Shown here in pieces: positions 1 through 7,638 of a DNA stretch of 52,642 nucleotides; the first letter of the stretch is position 1; each line of letters begins with the position of its first letter. The DNA comes from an uncultured Rhodospirillales bacterium. GTDB lineage: Bacteria; Pseudomonadota; Alphaproteobacteria; RF32; CAG-239. A model generated the notes under the pieces. It made no database searches and was not told where the DNA came from. It was given only the letters and a program-made list of their open reading frames with translations. Position numbers and translations under genes: made by a program. The DNA lies in the NCBI GenBank assembly GCA_902763185.1, contig CACWQT010000005.1, positions 68,248-120,889 of the forward strand, in the 5' to 3' direction.

Positions 1-1532
1 TTTTCATAGCGGAGATTTTCTTCCTTATAATTATCTTTCGTTCCGGCACCAAGAGCCTCAATCATATCTTTGATTTCTTGGTTTTGTGTAATTTTATCAA
101 TACTGGCACTGGCGACGTTTAAAATCTTACCACGCAACGGCAAAATCGCTTGCGTCATACGATCGCGCCCCTGTTTGGCCGAACCGCCGGCGGAATCTCC
201 CTCAACAATAAAGATTTCCGTATCTTCTGCCGCAGCCTTGGAGCAATCCGCTAATTTTCCCGGGAGCCGAAGTTTCTTGGTTGGAGATTTGCGGTTTTGC
301 ACTTTTTCTTCTTTACGTTTTTTCCTTAACTCCGCGCGATCAATCACATAGCTGATAAGCGCTTCGGCATTTTCTTTATCCGAAGAAAGCCAGTGGTCAA
401 ACGAGTCTCTGACAGCCTTTTCCACCAAATATGCCGCCTTTGTAGAGGTAAGCTTATCTTTAGTTTGCCCTTGGAATTGCGGATCACGGATAAAGACCGA
501 AAGCATAATCGCTGCATCGCTTAAAAAGTCCTCTGTTTGCACATTTGCAATCTTTTTAATATTTGCCATATCGGCATATTCTTTAAGCCCTTTAATGAGC
601 GCCGTGCGAAAACCTTGTTCATGCGTGCCGCCTTGTGGGGTAATAACCGTGTTGCAATAAGAATTGCAAAAGCCTTTTTCGTCTTCCGGCCAACTGATTG
701 CCCACTCCACTTTACCTTCATCACCGGCGAGTTCCGCTTCGCCTGAAAAAGGCATCCGGTTAATTGTGCCGCGCGTGCCGATTTGATAGTTCAGATAATC
801 CAACAAGCCGTTTGGGAAGTTAAATTCCGTTTCTTGCGGAATATTATCCCCTTCCTTAATCAGCTCCGGTGCGCACTTCCAAAAGATTTTAATCCCCTTA
901 AACAAGAAAGCCTTAGAGCGCGCCATACGATATATTTTTGCCGGCTGAAACTGGTTATCTGTTCCGAAAATTTCATCATCGGGCAAAAAGGTAATACTTG
1001 TGCCGCGACGGTTTGGCGCATTGCCGATAAGCTCCAACGCCGTTAAAGGCTTTCCTCTGGAATATTCCTGCCGATAGAGCTTTTTATCGCGAGCCACTTC
1101 TACTACAAGCTTTTTAGAAAGCGCATTAACTACCGATGAGCCGACACCGTGCAAACCGCCCGAAACCTTATATACACCGCCACCGAATTTACCGCCGGAG
1201 TGAAGCGTGGTAAAAATCACTTCCAACGCAGATTTGCCTGGATACTTCGGATGTTGATCAACCGGAATACCACGTCCGTTATCGGTAATCGTTACCGATA
1301 AATCGGCATTAACCGTGATTTCAATCCGACTGGCAAAACCGGCAACAGCCTCGTCCATGGAGTTATCCAATATTTCTGCCACCAAGTGATGCAAAGCCTG
1401 CTCATCCGTGCCGCCGATATACATACCGGGGCGGTGTCTGACCGGCTCCAAACCTTCTAAAACTTCAATATCTTGTGCTGAATATTCTTCCTTTACCTGA
1501 ATGGCGGCCGAGTTCTCAAACAAATCGCTCAT
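1..1532 (-). CDS. parE: DNA topoisomerase IV subunit B, C-terminus off the left edge
   Basis: ATPase subunit of the type II topoisomerase that decatenates daughter chromosomes. About 510 residues are visible and the frame stays open to the edge, so roughly the last quarter is missing. Visible parts: GHKL ATPase start with VRHRPGMYIGGTDE near residue 32 and the EILDN Mg-ATP box near 53, the SGGLHGVGSSVVNALS lid motif near 120, and the TOPRIM motif IVEGDSAGGSAKQGRDR near 440. The GGTDEQALHHLVAEILDN wording is that of ParE rather than GyrB, which has GDTDDGSGLHHMVYE. The start ATG gives MSDLFENSAA, a normal alphaproteobacterial ParE N-terminus. Confidence 0.9.
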   Translation of the reverse strand, partial: MSDLFENSAAIQVKEEYSAQDIEVLEGLEPVRHRPGMYIGGTDEQALHHLVAEILDNSMDEAVAGFASRIEITVNADLSVTITDNGRGIPVDQHPKYPGKSALEVIFTTLHSGGKFGGGVYKVSGGLHGVGSSVVNALSKKLVVEVARDKKLYRQEYSRGKPLTALELIGNAPNRRGTSITFLPDDEIFGTDNQFQPAKIYRMARSKAFLFKGIKIFWKCAPELIKEGDNIPQETEFNFPNGLLDYLNYQIGTRGTINRMPFSGEAELAGDEGKVEWAISWPEDEKGFCNSYCNTVITPQGGTHEQGFRTALIKGLKEYADMANIKKIANVQTEDFLSDAAIMLSVFIRDPQFQGQTKDKLTSTKAAYLVEKAVRDSFDHWLSSDKENAEALISYVIDRAELRKKRKEEKVQNRKSPTKKLRLPGKLADCSKAAAEDTEIFIVEGDSAGGSAKQGRDRMTQAILPLRGKILNVASASIDKITQNQEIKDMIEALGAGTKDNYKEENLRYE

Positions 1533-1718
1533 AATGCATTATTATCCTTTATTGATTGCGCTCTAATGCCCCGAAATATATACAAAGAAAACCGCCCCGA
1601 CAAGCAAAATCTCTTATCTTTTAACAGAAAAATCTGTTGCAATTTGCAAGTTTTCATGCTAAGCAGGCGCTATAAAACAAATTATCATATCACCCAATTA
1701 TTAAAAAAATTAAGAATT

Positions 1719-2072
1719 ATGGAAACAAAAAAACTAACAGTCTTCGGCGTATATCTGGGACGCACGCTTGCAAATCCGAACCGGATATTTATCTGTGTGA
1801 AGGTTATGTATTTCTGTGATACGGATGCACCGGCACGAGAGATTTGTCCCGAGAAACCGTATCGCCTAAATGCACTGCTCATTGAAGAGAACGAAGCCAA
1901 GCGTGAGGAACTGATTAAAACATTAAGTCTTCTTTCTAGAGGAGGCTATGTGGAACTGCACATAGATGTTGAAGGTGGCACCGTTGTTTCAGCTGATGAC
2001 GTCATCATTAAGCGAGCACCGGAAGAAGTCAAAGTTTCAAGGCTTGCAGAAGAATTAGACGACAAGTTTTAA
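1719..2072 (+). CDS. Hypothetical protein, 117 aa
   Basis: Not recognised. The frame is open further upstream, but the extension is low-quality sequence over the divergent parE promoter region; METKKLTVFG is the likely start although no strong Shine-Dalgarno is visible. The protein is soluble and mixed-charge with an acidic C-terminus (LAEELDDKF) and no signal peptide or membrane segment. It stands alone, divergent from parE, and ends in a good intrinsic terminator, which supports it being a real gene. Function unknown. Confidence 0.6.
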   Translation: METKKLTVFGVYLGRTLANPNRIFICVKVMYFCDTDAPAREICPEKPYRLNALLIEENEAKREELIKTLSLLSRGGYVELHIDVEGGTVVSADDVIIKRAPEEVKVSRLAEELDDKF

Positions 2073-2082
2073 GCAGAAAAAG

Positions 2083-2110
2083 CTACCCTTGAAAATAGGG
2101 TAGTTTTTTT
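2083..2110 (+). terminator. Intrinsic terminator
   Basis: Seven-bp stem CTACCCT/AGGGTAG with a 7-nt loop followed by seven T, 10 nt after the stop of the 117-aa gene. It separates that gene from the rpsB promoter. Confidence 0.85.
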
Positions 2111-2133
2111 ATACAAAAATTTCAAAAAAACTC

Positions 2134-2162
2134 TTGCAAAATAAATATTTCCACACTATAAA
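2134..2162 (+). promoter_or_regulatory. Sigma-70 promoter of rpsB-tsf
   Basis: TTGCAA and TATAAA boxes 17 nt apart. A start near 2169 would give a leader of about 140 nt before the rpsB ATG. Confidence 0.75.
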
Positions 2163-2175
2163 GACTCCTCGAAAG

Positions 2176-2290
2176 CGGCAATGGTGCCGTTTTCATAATT
2201 TCACACGCAGGCTTTAGCGCAAACTTTAGAGATAAAGCGAAGCGCTCCGGTGTCTAAGCAATTAGACCAGTTGCTTGCGGAGGTTTAACC
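2176..2290 (+). promoter_or_regulatory. Structured 5' leader of rpsB
   Basis: The untranslated leader carries a CGGCA/TGCCG hairpin followed by TTTT (2176-2193). A second structure follows: outer stem CTCCG (2245-2249) with CGGAG (2278-2282), enclosing a perfect GTCTAA-GCAA-TTAGAC tetraloop hairpin (2252-2267). The outer stem contains a GGAGG tract. Ribosomal protein genes are often controlled by such leaders, so binding of S2 is a reasonable guess (inference). Confidence 0.5.
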
Positions 2291-2311
2291 GGAAAACAAA
2301 GGATATAAAAT

Positions 2312-3067
2312 ATGTCGTTTCCTACTTTTACATTACGTCAGCTTGTAGAAGCCGGCGTTCACTTCGGACACCACGCTCGTCGTTGGAATCCTCAAATGGC
2401 TCCGTATATTTACGGCAAAAAAGATAACGTTCACATCATCGACCTTCAAAAGACCTATCCGATGCTTTATTCAGCATTGACGGTTGCACGCGATGTTGCT
2501 GCCAAAGGCGGTAAAGTATTGTTTGTAGCCACCAAGCGTCAAGCACAGGATATCGTTAAAGAAAGTGCCGAAAGATGCGGACAATATTATGTTAACTACC
2601 GTTGGTTAGGCGGTATGCTCACCAACTGGAAAACAGTTAACCGTTCAATCAATCGTCTTGTTAAATTAAACGAGATGGAAGAAAAGAACGCCTATGAGGG
2701 TTACACCAAGAAAGAAATGCAAAACATTAAGAAAGAACAAGAAAAGTTGGCTCTTTCTTTAGATGGCATTAAGAACATGGGCGGTCAACCGGATTTATTG
2801 TTTGTTATTGATACCCCAAAAGAAGCTTTGGCTATCAAAGAAGCAAAGAAATTAGGTATTCCTGTTATCGGCATCACCGATACCAATGCCAATCCGAATG
2901 ATGTTGACTATCCGGTTCCGGGCAATGATGACGCTATCCGTGCTATTCAATTGTATTGCGAACTTGTTTCCTCTGCAGTTTTGGATGGTATGCAGGCAGA
3001 AGTTGCCGCTCAAGGTGTCAAAATGGAAAATCCGGTTGAAGAAGAATCAACCGAAGAAGACGCTTAA
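2312..3067 (+). CDS. rpsB: Small ribosomal subunit protein uS2
   Basis: Structural protein of the 30S subunit, one of the last to join and needed for S1 attachment. The N-terminal S2 signature is complete (LVEAGVHFGHHARRWNPQMA, residues about 10-30), as is FVIDTPKEALAIKEAKKLGI near 170. At 251 aa the length is normal; the tail is acidic (EEESTEEDA). AAAGGAT lies in front of the ATG. It is followed by tsf, the usual bacterial pair, and is probably co-transcribed with it from the promoter above. Confidence 0.97.
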   Translation: MSFPTFTLRQLVEAGVHFGHHARRWNPQMAPYIYGKKDNVHIIDLQKTYPMLYSALTVARDVAAKGGKVLFVATKRQAQDIVKESAERCGQYYVNYRWLGGMLTNWKTVNRSINRLVKLNEMEEKNAYEGYTKKEMQNIKKEQEKLALSLDGIKNMGGQPDLLFVIDTPKEALAIKEAKKLGIPVIGITDTNANPNDVDYPVPGNDDAIRAIQLYCELVSSAVLDGMQAEVAAQGVKMENPVEEESTEEDA

Positions 3068-3145
3068 TTTTATTTAGGCTTTAGATAAGGCGGCAGGTTA
3101 TCTGCCGCCGTTTAATAAATCATTATAAGACAAGGGGAAAAGTAA

Positions 3146-4078
3146 ATGGCTGAAATTACCGCCGCTTTAGTAAAAAGTTTAAGAGAGACCTCCGGTGCCG
3201 GTATGTTGGATTGCAAAAAGGCATTGGTGGAAACAAATGGCAATATGGAAGAAGCAATTGACTGGTTACGTAAAAAAGGTTTGGCATCTGCCGCAAAGAA
3301 AGCCAGCCGTATTGCCGCTGAAGGTTTAGTATCTGTATATGTTGAAGGTAACGCCGGTGCTGTTGTTGAAGTAAACTCTGAAACAGACTTCGTTGCCAAA
3401 AATGAAATTTTCCAAGACTATGTAGAAAATTCTGCCAAAGCAGCATTGGCTGTTAAAGGCGATATTGAAGCATTAAAAACATTCAAATGCCCTGTAACCG
3501 GCAAGGATATGGGCACAATCTTAACCGATATGATTGCAAAAATCGGTGAAAACATGAACTTACGTCGTTCTGCTTATTTGAGCGCAAACAACGGTATCGT
3601 TTGCTCATATATTCACAATGCCGCTCGCTTAAATGTTGGTAAAATTGGCGTGTTGGTTGCGATTGAAGGTTCAGCCGATAAGGCAAAAATGAACGAATTA
3701 GGTAAGCATATTGCAATGCACATCGCTGCGACCAACCCGATTTCTCAAACCATTGCAGAAGTTCCGGCAGAAGCAGTTGCTAGAGAAAAAGCAATTTTCT
3801 CCGAGCAAGCACTTGCATCCGGCAAGCCTGCAAACATTGTAGAGAAAATGGTTGAAGGTCGTATCCGTAAATATTATGAAGAAGTTGTTTTAGAAGAACA
3901 AGCATTCATTATGGATCCGGATAAGAAGGTAAAAGATGTTGTTGCCGAGTTTGCAAAAGAGAACGGAACGGAAGTGAAGTTAGGCGGTTTTGTATGCTTT
4001 AAGTTAGGTGAAGGCCTACAAAAACGCGAAGAAGACTTTGCATCAGAAGTTGCCGCACAGTTAGGCAAAAGCGCATAA
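3146..4078 (+). CDS. tsf: Elongation factor Ts
   Basis: Nucleotide exchange factor that releases GDP from EF-Tu. The N-terminal UBA-like domain (LVKSLRETSGAGMLDCKKAL, residues 8-27) and the EF-Tu contact motif TDFVAKN (about 78-84) are present. At 310 aa it has the full two-subdomain core. AAGGGGAAA precedes the ATG. It sits 78 nt after rpsB with no terminator between, and a strong terminator follows, so rpsB-tsf form one unit. Confidence 0.97.
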   Translation: MAEITAALVKSLRETSGAGMLDCKKALVETNGNMEEAIDWLRKKGLASAAKKASRIAAEGLVSVYVEGNAGAVVEVNSETDFVAKNEIFQDYVENSAKAALAVKGDIEALKTFKCPVTGKDMGTILTDMIAKIGENMNLRRSAYLSANNGIVCSYIHNAARLNVGKIGVLVAIEGSADKAKMNELGKHIAMHIAATNPISQTIAEVPAEAVAREKAIFSEQALASGKPANIVEKMVEGRIRKYYEEVVLEEQAFIMDPDKKVKDVVAEFAKENGTEVKLGGFVCFKLGEGLQKREEDFASEVAAQLGKSA

Positions 4079-4102
4079 TAATAAGTGCAAATCAAAACAA
4101 TC

Positions 4103-4140
4103 AATAATGGGGAGAGCTTGATACTTTCCCCATTATTTTT
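4103..4140 (+). terminator. Intrinsic terminator after tsf
   Basis: Eleven-bp perfect stem AATAATGGGGA/TCCCCATTATT with a 13-nt loop, then T residues. Confidence 0.85.
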
Positions 4141-4181
4141 AGGCGCATTGATCTGTGTATTTTTTACTAAATCACATCTAC

Positions 4182-4209
4182 TTGACAACAAAAAATATTC
4201 CACTAAATT
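4182..4209 (+). promoter_or_regulatory. Promoter of the glycine-zipper lipoprotein gene
   Basis: Consensus TTGACA, then TAAATT after 16 nt. A TTATAC just downstream is an alternative -10, so the exact start is uncertain. Confidence 0.55.
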
Positions 4210-4240
4210 ATACCATAGTGTTTAATTAAGGAGAGAAAAG

Positions 4241-4690
4241 ATGTCTAAAAAACTATTAGCAACAATTTTATCAGCAGGATTATTGGCCGGTTGTGCGGAT
4301 AATATCAATTCCGATCACTATACCACCAGCTCGGTCGGCAAAGTTGCGACCGTTGCACAGTGCACTGTATTAAGTGTTCGTCCTGTAACCGTTGATAGCG
4401 GTGATACCAGTGCCGGAACGCTAATCGGTGGTCTTGCCGGTGGTGTTGCCGGTTCAACAATTGGTCATGGTAGAGGAAGTGCATTAGGTGCCGTAGGCGG
4501 TGCTTTGTTAGGCGGTCTTGCCGGTAGCGCAGCACAAAAGGGAATGAGCACACAAACCGGATATGAATATATTGTTCAATTAGCCAACGGTCAAACAATC
4601 AGTGTTGCACAAGGAACTGGCCAACCATTAATGGCAGGTCAACATTGTCTGGTATTATATGGCAATCCGACCCGCATTATCGCTCAATAA
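4241..4690 (+). CDS. Glycine-zipper outer-membrane lipoprotein (SlyB/Pcp-like)
   Basis: Small envelope lipoprotein. A short signal peptide ends in the lipobox LLAGC with Cys18 as the lipidated residue. Residues about 60-107 form a glycine-zipper double-hairpin membrane region (GTLIGGLAGGVAGSTIGHG and a second GGALLGGLAG run), as in the 17-kDa antigen, Pcp and SlyB families. A C-terminal domain of about 40 residues resembles the SlyB tail. These proteins help keep the outer membrane intact (family knowledge). Monocistronic with its own promoter, an AAGGAGAG ribosome site and a terminator. Confidence 0.85.
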   Translation: MSKKLLATILSAGLLAGCADNINSDHYTTSSVGKVATVAQCTVLSVRPVTVDSGDTSAGTLIGGLAGGVAGSTIGHGRGSALGAVGGALLGGLAGSAAQKGMSTQTGYEYIVQLANGQTISVAQGTGQPLMAGQHCLVLYGNPTRIIAQ

Positions 4691-4710
4691 AACGAGCAAA
4701 TAACTATAAA

Positions 4711-4738
4711 AAAGCGCCAAGGTTATGGCGCTTTTTTT
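4711..4738. terminator. Bidirectional intrinsic terminator
   Basis: Nine-bp stem AAAGCGCCA/TGGCGCTTT, flanked by A and T runs, between the convergent lipoprotein and sirtuin genes; it overlaps the last codon of the latter. Confidence 0.85.
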
Positions 4739-5456
4739 AATTTTCTTTCAAATCATTTAACAGCTCATCTACAAACTTAGGCAACGTATCACCGGCTTTG
4801 CCCATCACATGCTTATCAAAAAAGAGGTTATTTGATGTTGGCTCCAAATTAAACTCCATTGTTTCCGCTCCATAATATTTTGCCGTTTGCACAAAACCTG
4901 CGGCCGGATAAACCACGCCGGACGTTCCGACCGAGATAAATAAATCACAAGTGCGCAACAGTTCTTCCACTTTGTCCATATATAAAAGATTTTCTCCAAA
5001 AAAGACAATGTTCGGTTTCATCATAGCCGACACATGACAATTATCACAAACCGTCTCCGAAGTAACATCTCCCCATGTTTCTAAAACATGACCGCAGTTC
5101 ATACATACCGCTTGGTTAATTTGCCCGTGAATATGATACACATTTTTACTTTTTGCCTTTTCATGAAGGGTATCAATGTTTTGTGTGACAATATTAACTT
5201 CCGCCGGATATTCTTGCTGCAATTTTGTAATGGCCAAATGACCTTTATTCGGTTTAGCATCCCAAAGTTCCGGCTTCATCGTATTATAGAAGTCATGCAC
5301 ATAGTCAGGGTTACGCCAATAAGCTTCAATCGTTGCCACATCTTCCACACGATGATGATTCCACAAACCGTCTTCACTCCGAAAGGTCGCCAATCCGGAT
5401 TCGGCAGAAATTCCTGCGCCGGTCAAAAACAATATTTTCCGATATTTTCCAGCCAT
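4737..5456 (-). CDS. cobB: NAD-dependent protein deacylase, SIR2 family (CobB type)
   Basis: Removes acyl groups from lysines using NAD+. Seen: Rossmann motif GAGISAESG (13-21), TQNID (91-95), catalytic His110 in HIHG, zinc cysteines C118/C121 and C137/C140, and GTSG near 178. At 239 aa it is a normal single-domain bacterial sirtuin. E. coli CobB carries the class III Tyr-x-x-Arg pair in FYNAR, which favours succinyl-lysine; the same site here reads FYNTM (Tyr57, Met60), so Tyr is kept and Arg is lost. Deacetylation remains likely; desuccinylation may be reduced (inference). Confidence 0.92.
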   Translation of the reverse strand: MAGKYRKILFLTGAGISAESGLATFRSEDGLWNHHRVEDVATIEAYWRNPDYVHDFYNTMKPELWDAKPNKGHLAITKLQQEYPAEVNIVTQNIDTLHEKAKSKNVYHIHGQINQAVCMNCGHVLETWGDVTSETVCDNCHVSAMMKPNIVFFGENLLYMDKVEELLRTCDLFISVGTSGVVYPAAGFVQTAKYYGAETMEFNLEPTSNNLFFDKHVMGKAGDTLPKFVDELLNDLKEN

Positions 5457-5549
5457 TTTAACCTCTTAAACATTTTCTTAAACAATTACTTGTAAAAATA
5501 ACACAAATCACATTTTTATCAATTATTTTATACCAAAGGAGAATATTTT

Positions 5550-6296
5550 ATGTTTATGCAATTGATTGCGTGGGTGGCATTGTTTTTTGGCTTTGCCGCA
5601 ATTATTTATTTGATTTATCAGGTTTACTCTTATGTGCGTTGCGGTTGCGGTAAGTATGGCCCGTTTGTTTCAAGCTACGGCAAGATTAAAATGGATATGA
5701 TAGCCGAAGCACGCGCCGCCTTAAAAAATGCTAAAAAGCCGATGAAAATAACTGACCTCGGTTGTGGCAGCGGTGTATTACTGCTACCGTTAGCGCAAGA
5801 ATTTCCTGAACATGAATTTATCGGTTTAGAATGGGATATTGTGCCTTTAACTATGGGTAAGATTAAAGCCAAATTAGCAGGATTGAAAAACATCAAATTT
5901 GTTAAAGGCAACTATATGAAAGAGTCACACGCCGATATGGATGTCATCATGTGTTATGTTTTAAAAGTAACAGGGGAACCATTAGGTAAAAAATTAGCAT
6001 CAGAAATCAAAGACACTGCAGTTGTCATATCTGAGATGTTTCCTTTAGGGCATTTGGAAGAAGTAAAACAAATCAAGAGTTCTTTGGCAGGCGTGCCTGA
6101 AAAGATTTTCGTATATAAGAAACCAACCGCGAAAATCAAAACAACAGCCAAAACAGCTTCAACCAAAAAGTCGGTTGCGAAAAAAGAAACCCCGAAAACA
6201 GTAAAAAAGAAAGCTGTTAAGCCTGTTGCAAAAGCCCCAGTAAGAACAACCGCTAAAAAAGTATCAACCTCTAAATCTCAAAAGAAAGGAGCCTAA
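5550..6296 (+). CDS. Membrane-anchored SAM methyltransferase with lysine/alanine-rich tail
   Basis: Three parts are visible. Residues 5-28 form one hydrophobic helix, followed by a CGCG motif. Residues about 45-180 form a class I methyltransferase core with motif I DLGCGSG (69-75) and an acidic end of strand 2 (GLEWD). The last 60 or so residues are a low-complexity K/A/T/P tail (KKKAVKP, KAPVRTTAKK) like histone H1 or AlgP. Hydrophobic segment plus methyltransferase recalls the FAM173/ATPSCKMT lysine methyltransferases, but the substrate here is unknown. GGAG precedes the ATG. The gene is two nt from a small membrane protein gene. Confidence 0.7.
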   Translation: MFMQLIAWVALFFGFAAIIYLIYQVYSYVRCGCGKYGPFVSSYGKIKMDMIAEARAALKNAKKPMKITDLGCGSGVLLLPLAQEFPEHEFIGLEWDIVPLTMGKIKAKLAGLKNIKFVKGNYMKESHADMDVIMCYVLKVTGEPLGKKLASEIKDTAVVISEMFPLGHLEEVKQIKSSLAGVPEKIFVYKKPTAKIKTTAKTASTKKSVAKKETPKTVKKKAVKPVAKAPVRTTAKKVSTSKSQKKGA

Positions 6297-6298
6297 AT

Positions 6299-6634
6299 AT
6301 GTCCAAAAAAACTTGTTTTATGATTTTTGCCGCCGCATTGGTCATTATCTTAGCATCTTATGCATTGAATTATGCCCCGGTAATCCGTGAAGTTAATGCA
6401 GTCTTTGCCCAAATGCAAAATGTTTATATTGCAGCTTCCGCAATCATAATTTCACTTTTGATGAGCAAAAGCAAACATTACTGGCTGATGATGCTAGGTG
6501 TTGCCATTGTTGCCGCCGCCGTTGTCCAAACCGTTGTTCAAGGTGGCGCATTGGTAACGACAGCTATTCTCTATAAAGCAATAGCATTTCTCGTTTATGT
6601 ATATCTCGTGGCATTATTACGATTTATGTTCTGA
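6299..6634 (+). CDS. Small polytopic membrane protein, 111 aa
   Basis: Not recognised. About four hydrophobic helices can be drawn (residues 7-25, 40-57, 62-81, 88-109) joined by very short loops, with little else. It begins two nt after the stop of the methyltransferase gene with an AAAGGAG ribosome site inside that gene, so the two are translated together and may act together at the inner membrane (inference). Confidence 0.7.
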   Translation: MSKKTCFMIFAAALVIILASYALNYAPVIREVNAVFAQMQNVYIAASAIIISLLMSKSKHYWLMMLGVAIVAAAVVQTVVQGGALVTTAILYKAIAFLVYVYLVALLRFMF

Positions 6635-6652
6635 GCGATTGTATCAAAAGAA

Positions 6653-6679
6653 AAATCCCCGTTGCTCGGGGATTTTTTT
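6653..6679. terminator. Bidirectional intrinsic terminator
   Basis: Stem AAATCCCCG/CGGGGATTT with a 5-nt loop and a T run; it lies between convergent genes and can serve both. Confidence 0.85.
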
Positions 6680-6684
6680 ATGCG

Positions 6685-7620
6685 TTAAGCAGCATCAGAA
6701 AACTCATGATATTGGCTGGCAAAAAATTCCGGCCAAATCTTATAGCATTCCTCTAAAATCTTTTTCATGACCGCACGGACAGACGGATGAGCCGCACTAT
6801 GACATCTTAGTCCGAAAATATGTTTCCACTCAGCAACATTAGCGCTCATAATCATATCCGCCTTGCTGGAGTGCGGTAAAATCATTCTTAACTGATCGCC
6901 TTTAGCACCCAGTGCGGCCATTTTCATATAAGATTCCTCAATCATATTAACGCACTTCAGCCACTCGGCATACATCTCTGAGCCTTTCTCAATATTGCAA
7001 GGCTCAATCATAGTAAGCTCACTTCCAAATTTTCCTTTAGAGTAGTTGCAATATCTCGTAGATTCTATAGAAAAAGAGGCCAATCTGTGTCGTGTGACGT
7101 CCTTATACGCCCCGACATCACAAATTGAGTGTGTGGTAACATAATTATGCAATTCTGAAAATCTGGATTTCTGCACGCCTTCAATTTTAATCCCTGTAAA
7201 TTGCGGAGCTTGATTTTCGGCAATGTAAAACAGCGATATTCCTATTGCATACAAAAAATCATGCACATTATATTGCCGTGCCAAATCACGTAGCGCCCGC
7301 ATATTACCCGAAACGATAATTTTTTCTACCCCGTCGGAGCTGTCTTTTTCAAGCGAAATATTAAGCCCGCGAATATCTCGCATTTCAAATACTTTCTTAT
7401 TTTCTGCTATATTCGGCAGACTGAAAATGACATTGGCATGTTCAATCACCGATTCGTGTCCGCTTTTTAATATACCGGTAATAAAAGGAATTGCGGTCTC
7501 TTGTGTGATGAGATTTTCGGATTTATAGCAAGTGCGTCCGCAACGCTCAATATGCGTACAAATATCTTCCAACTTATCAAGCGGATAGACTTCCGAATCA
7601 ACCTTAACAATCTTGACCAT
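6685..7620 (-). CDS. thyX: Flavin-dependent thymidylate synthase
   Basis: Makes dTMP from dUMP with methylene-tetrahydrofolate, FAD and NADPH. The diagnostic ThyX motif RHRxxSxxxxSxRY is present as RHRLASFSIESTRY near residue 177. At 311 aa it is longer than many ThyX proteins (220-260 aa). It lacks ThyA motifs. It is the third gene of a unit with yfgM-like and bamB genes, 18 nt after bamB; in many proteobacteria the GTPase gene der sits at that place. A terminator follows immediately. Confidence 0.93.
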   Translation of the reverse strand: MVKIVKVDSEVYPLDKLEDICTHIERCGRTCYKSENLITQETAIPFITGILKSGHESVIEHANVIFSLPNIAENKKVFEMRDIRGLNISLEKDSSDGVEKIIVSGNMRALRDLARQYNVHDFLYAIGISLFYIAENQAPQFTGIKIEGVQKSRFSELHNYVTTHSICDVGAYKDVTRHRLASFSIESTRYCNYSKGKFGSELTMIEPCNIEKGSEMYAEWLKCVNMIEESYMKMAALGAKGDQLRMILPHSSKADMIMSANVAEWKHIFGLRCHSAAHPSVRAVMKKILEECYKIWPEFFASQYHEFSDAA

Positions 7621-7638
7621 AGTTCCTCTCTTTATCTT

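Noticed and set aside
70..1046. Plus-strand frames over the parE region
   Set aside because: They are antisense to a clear ParE coding sequence.
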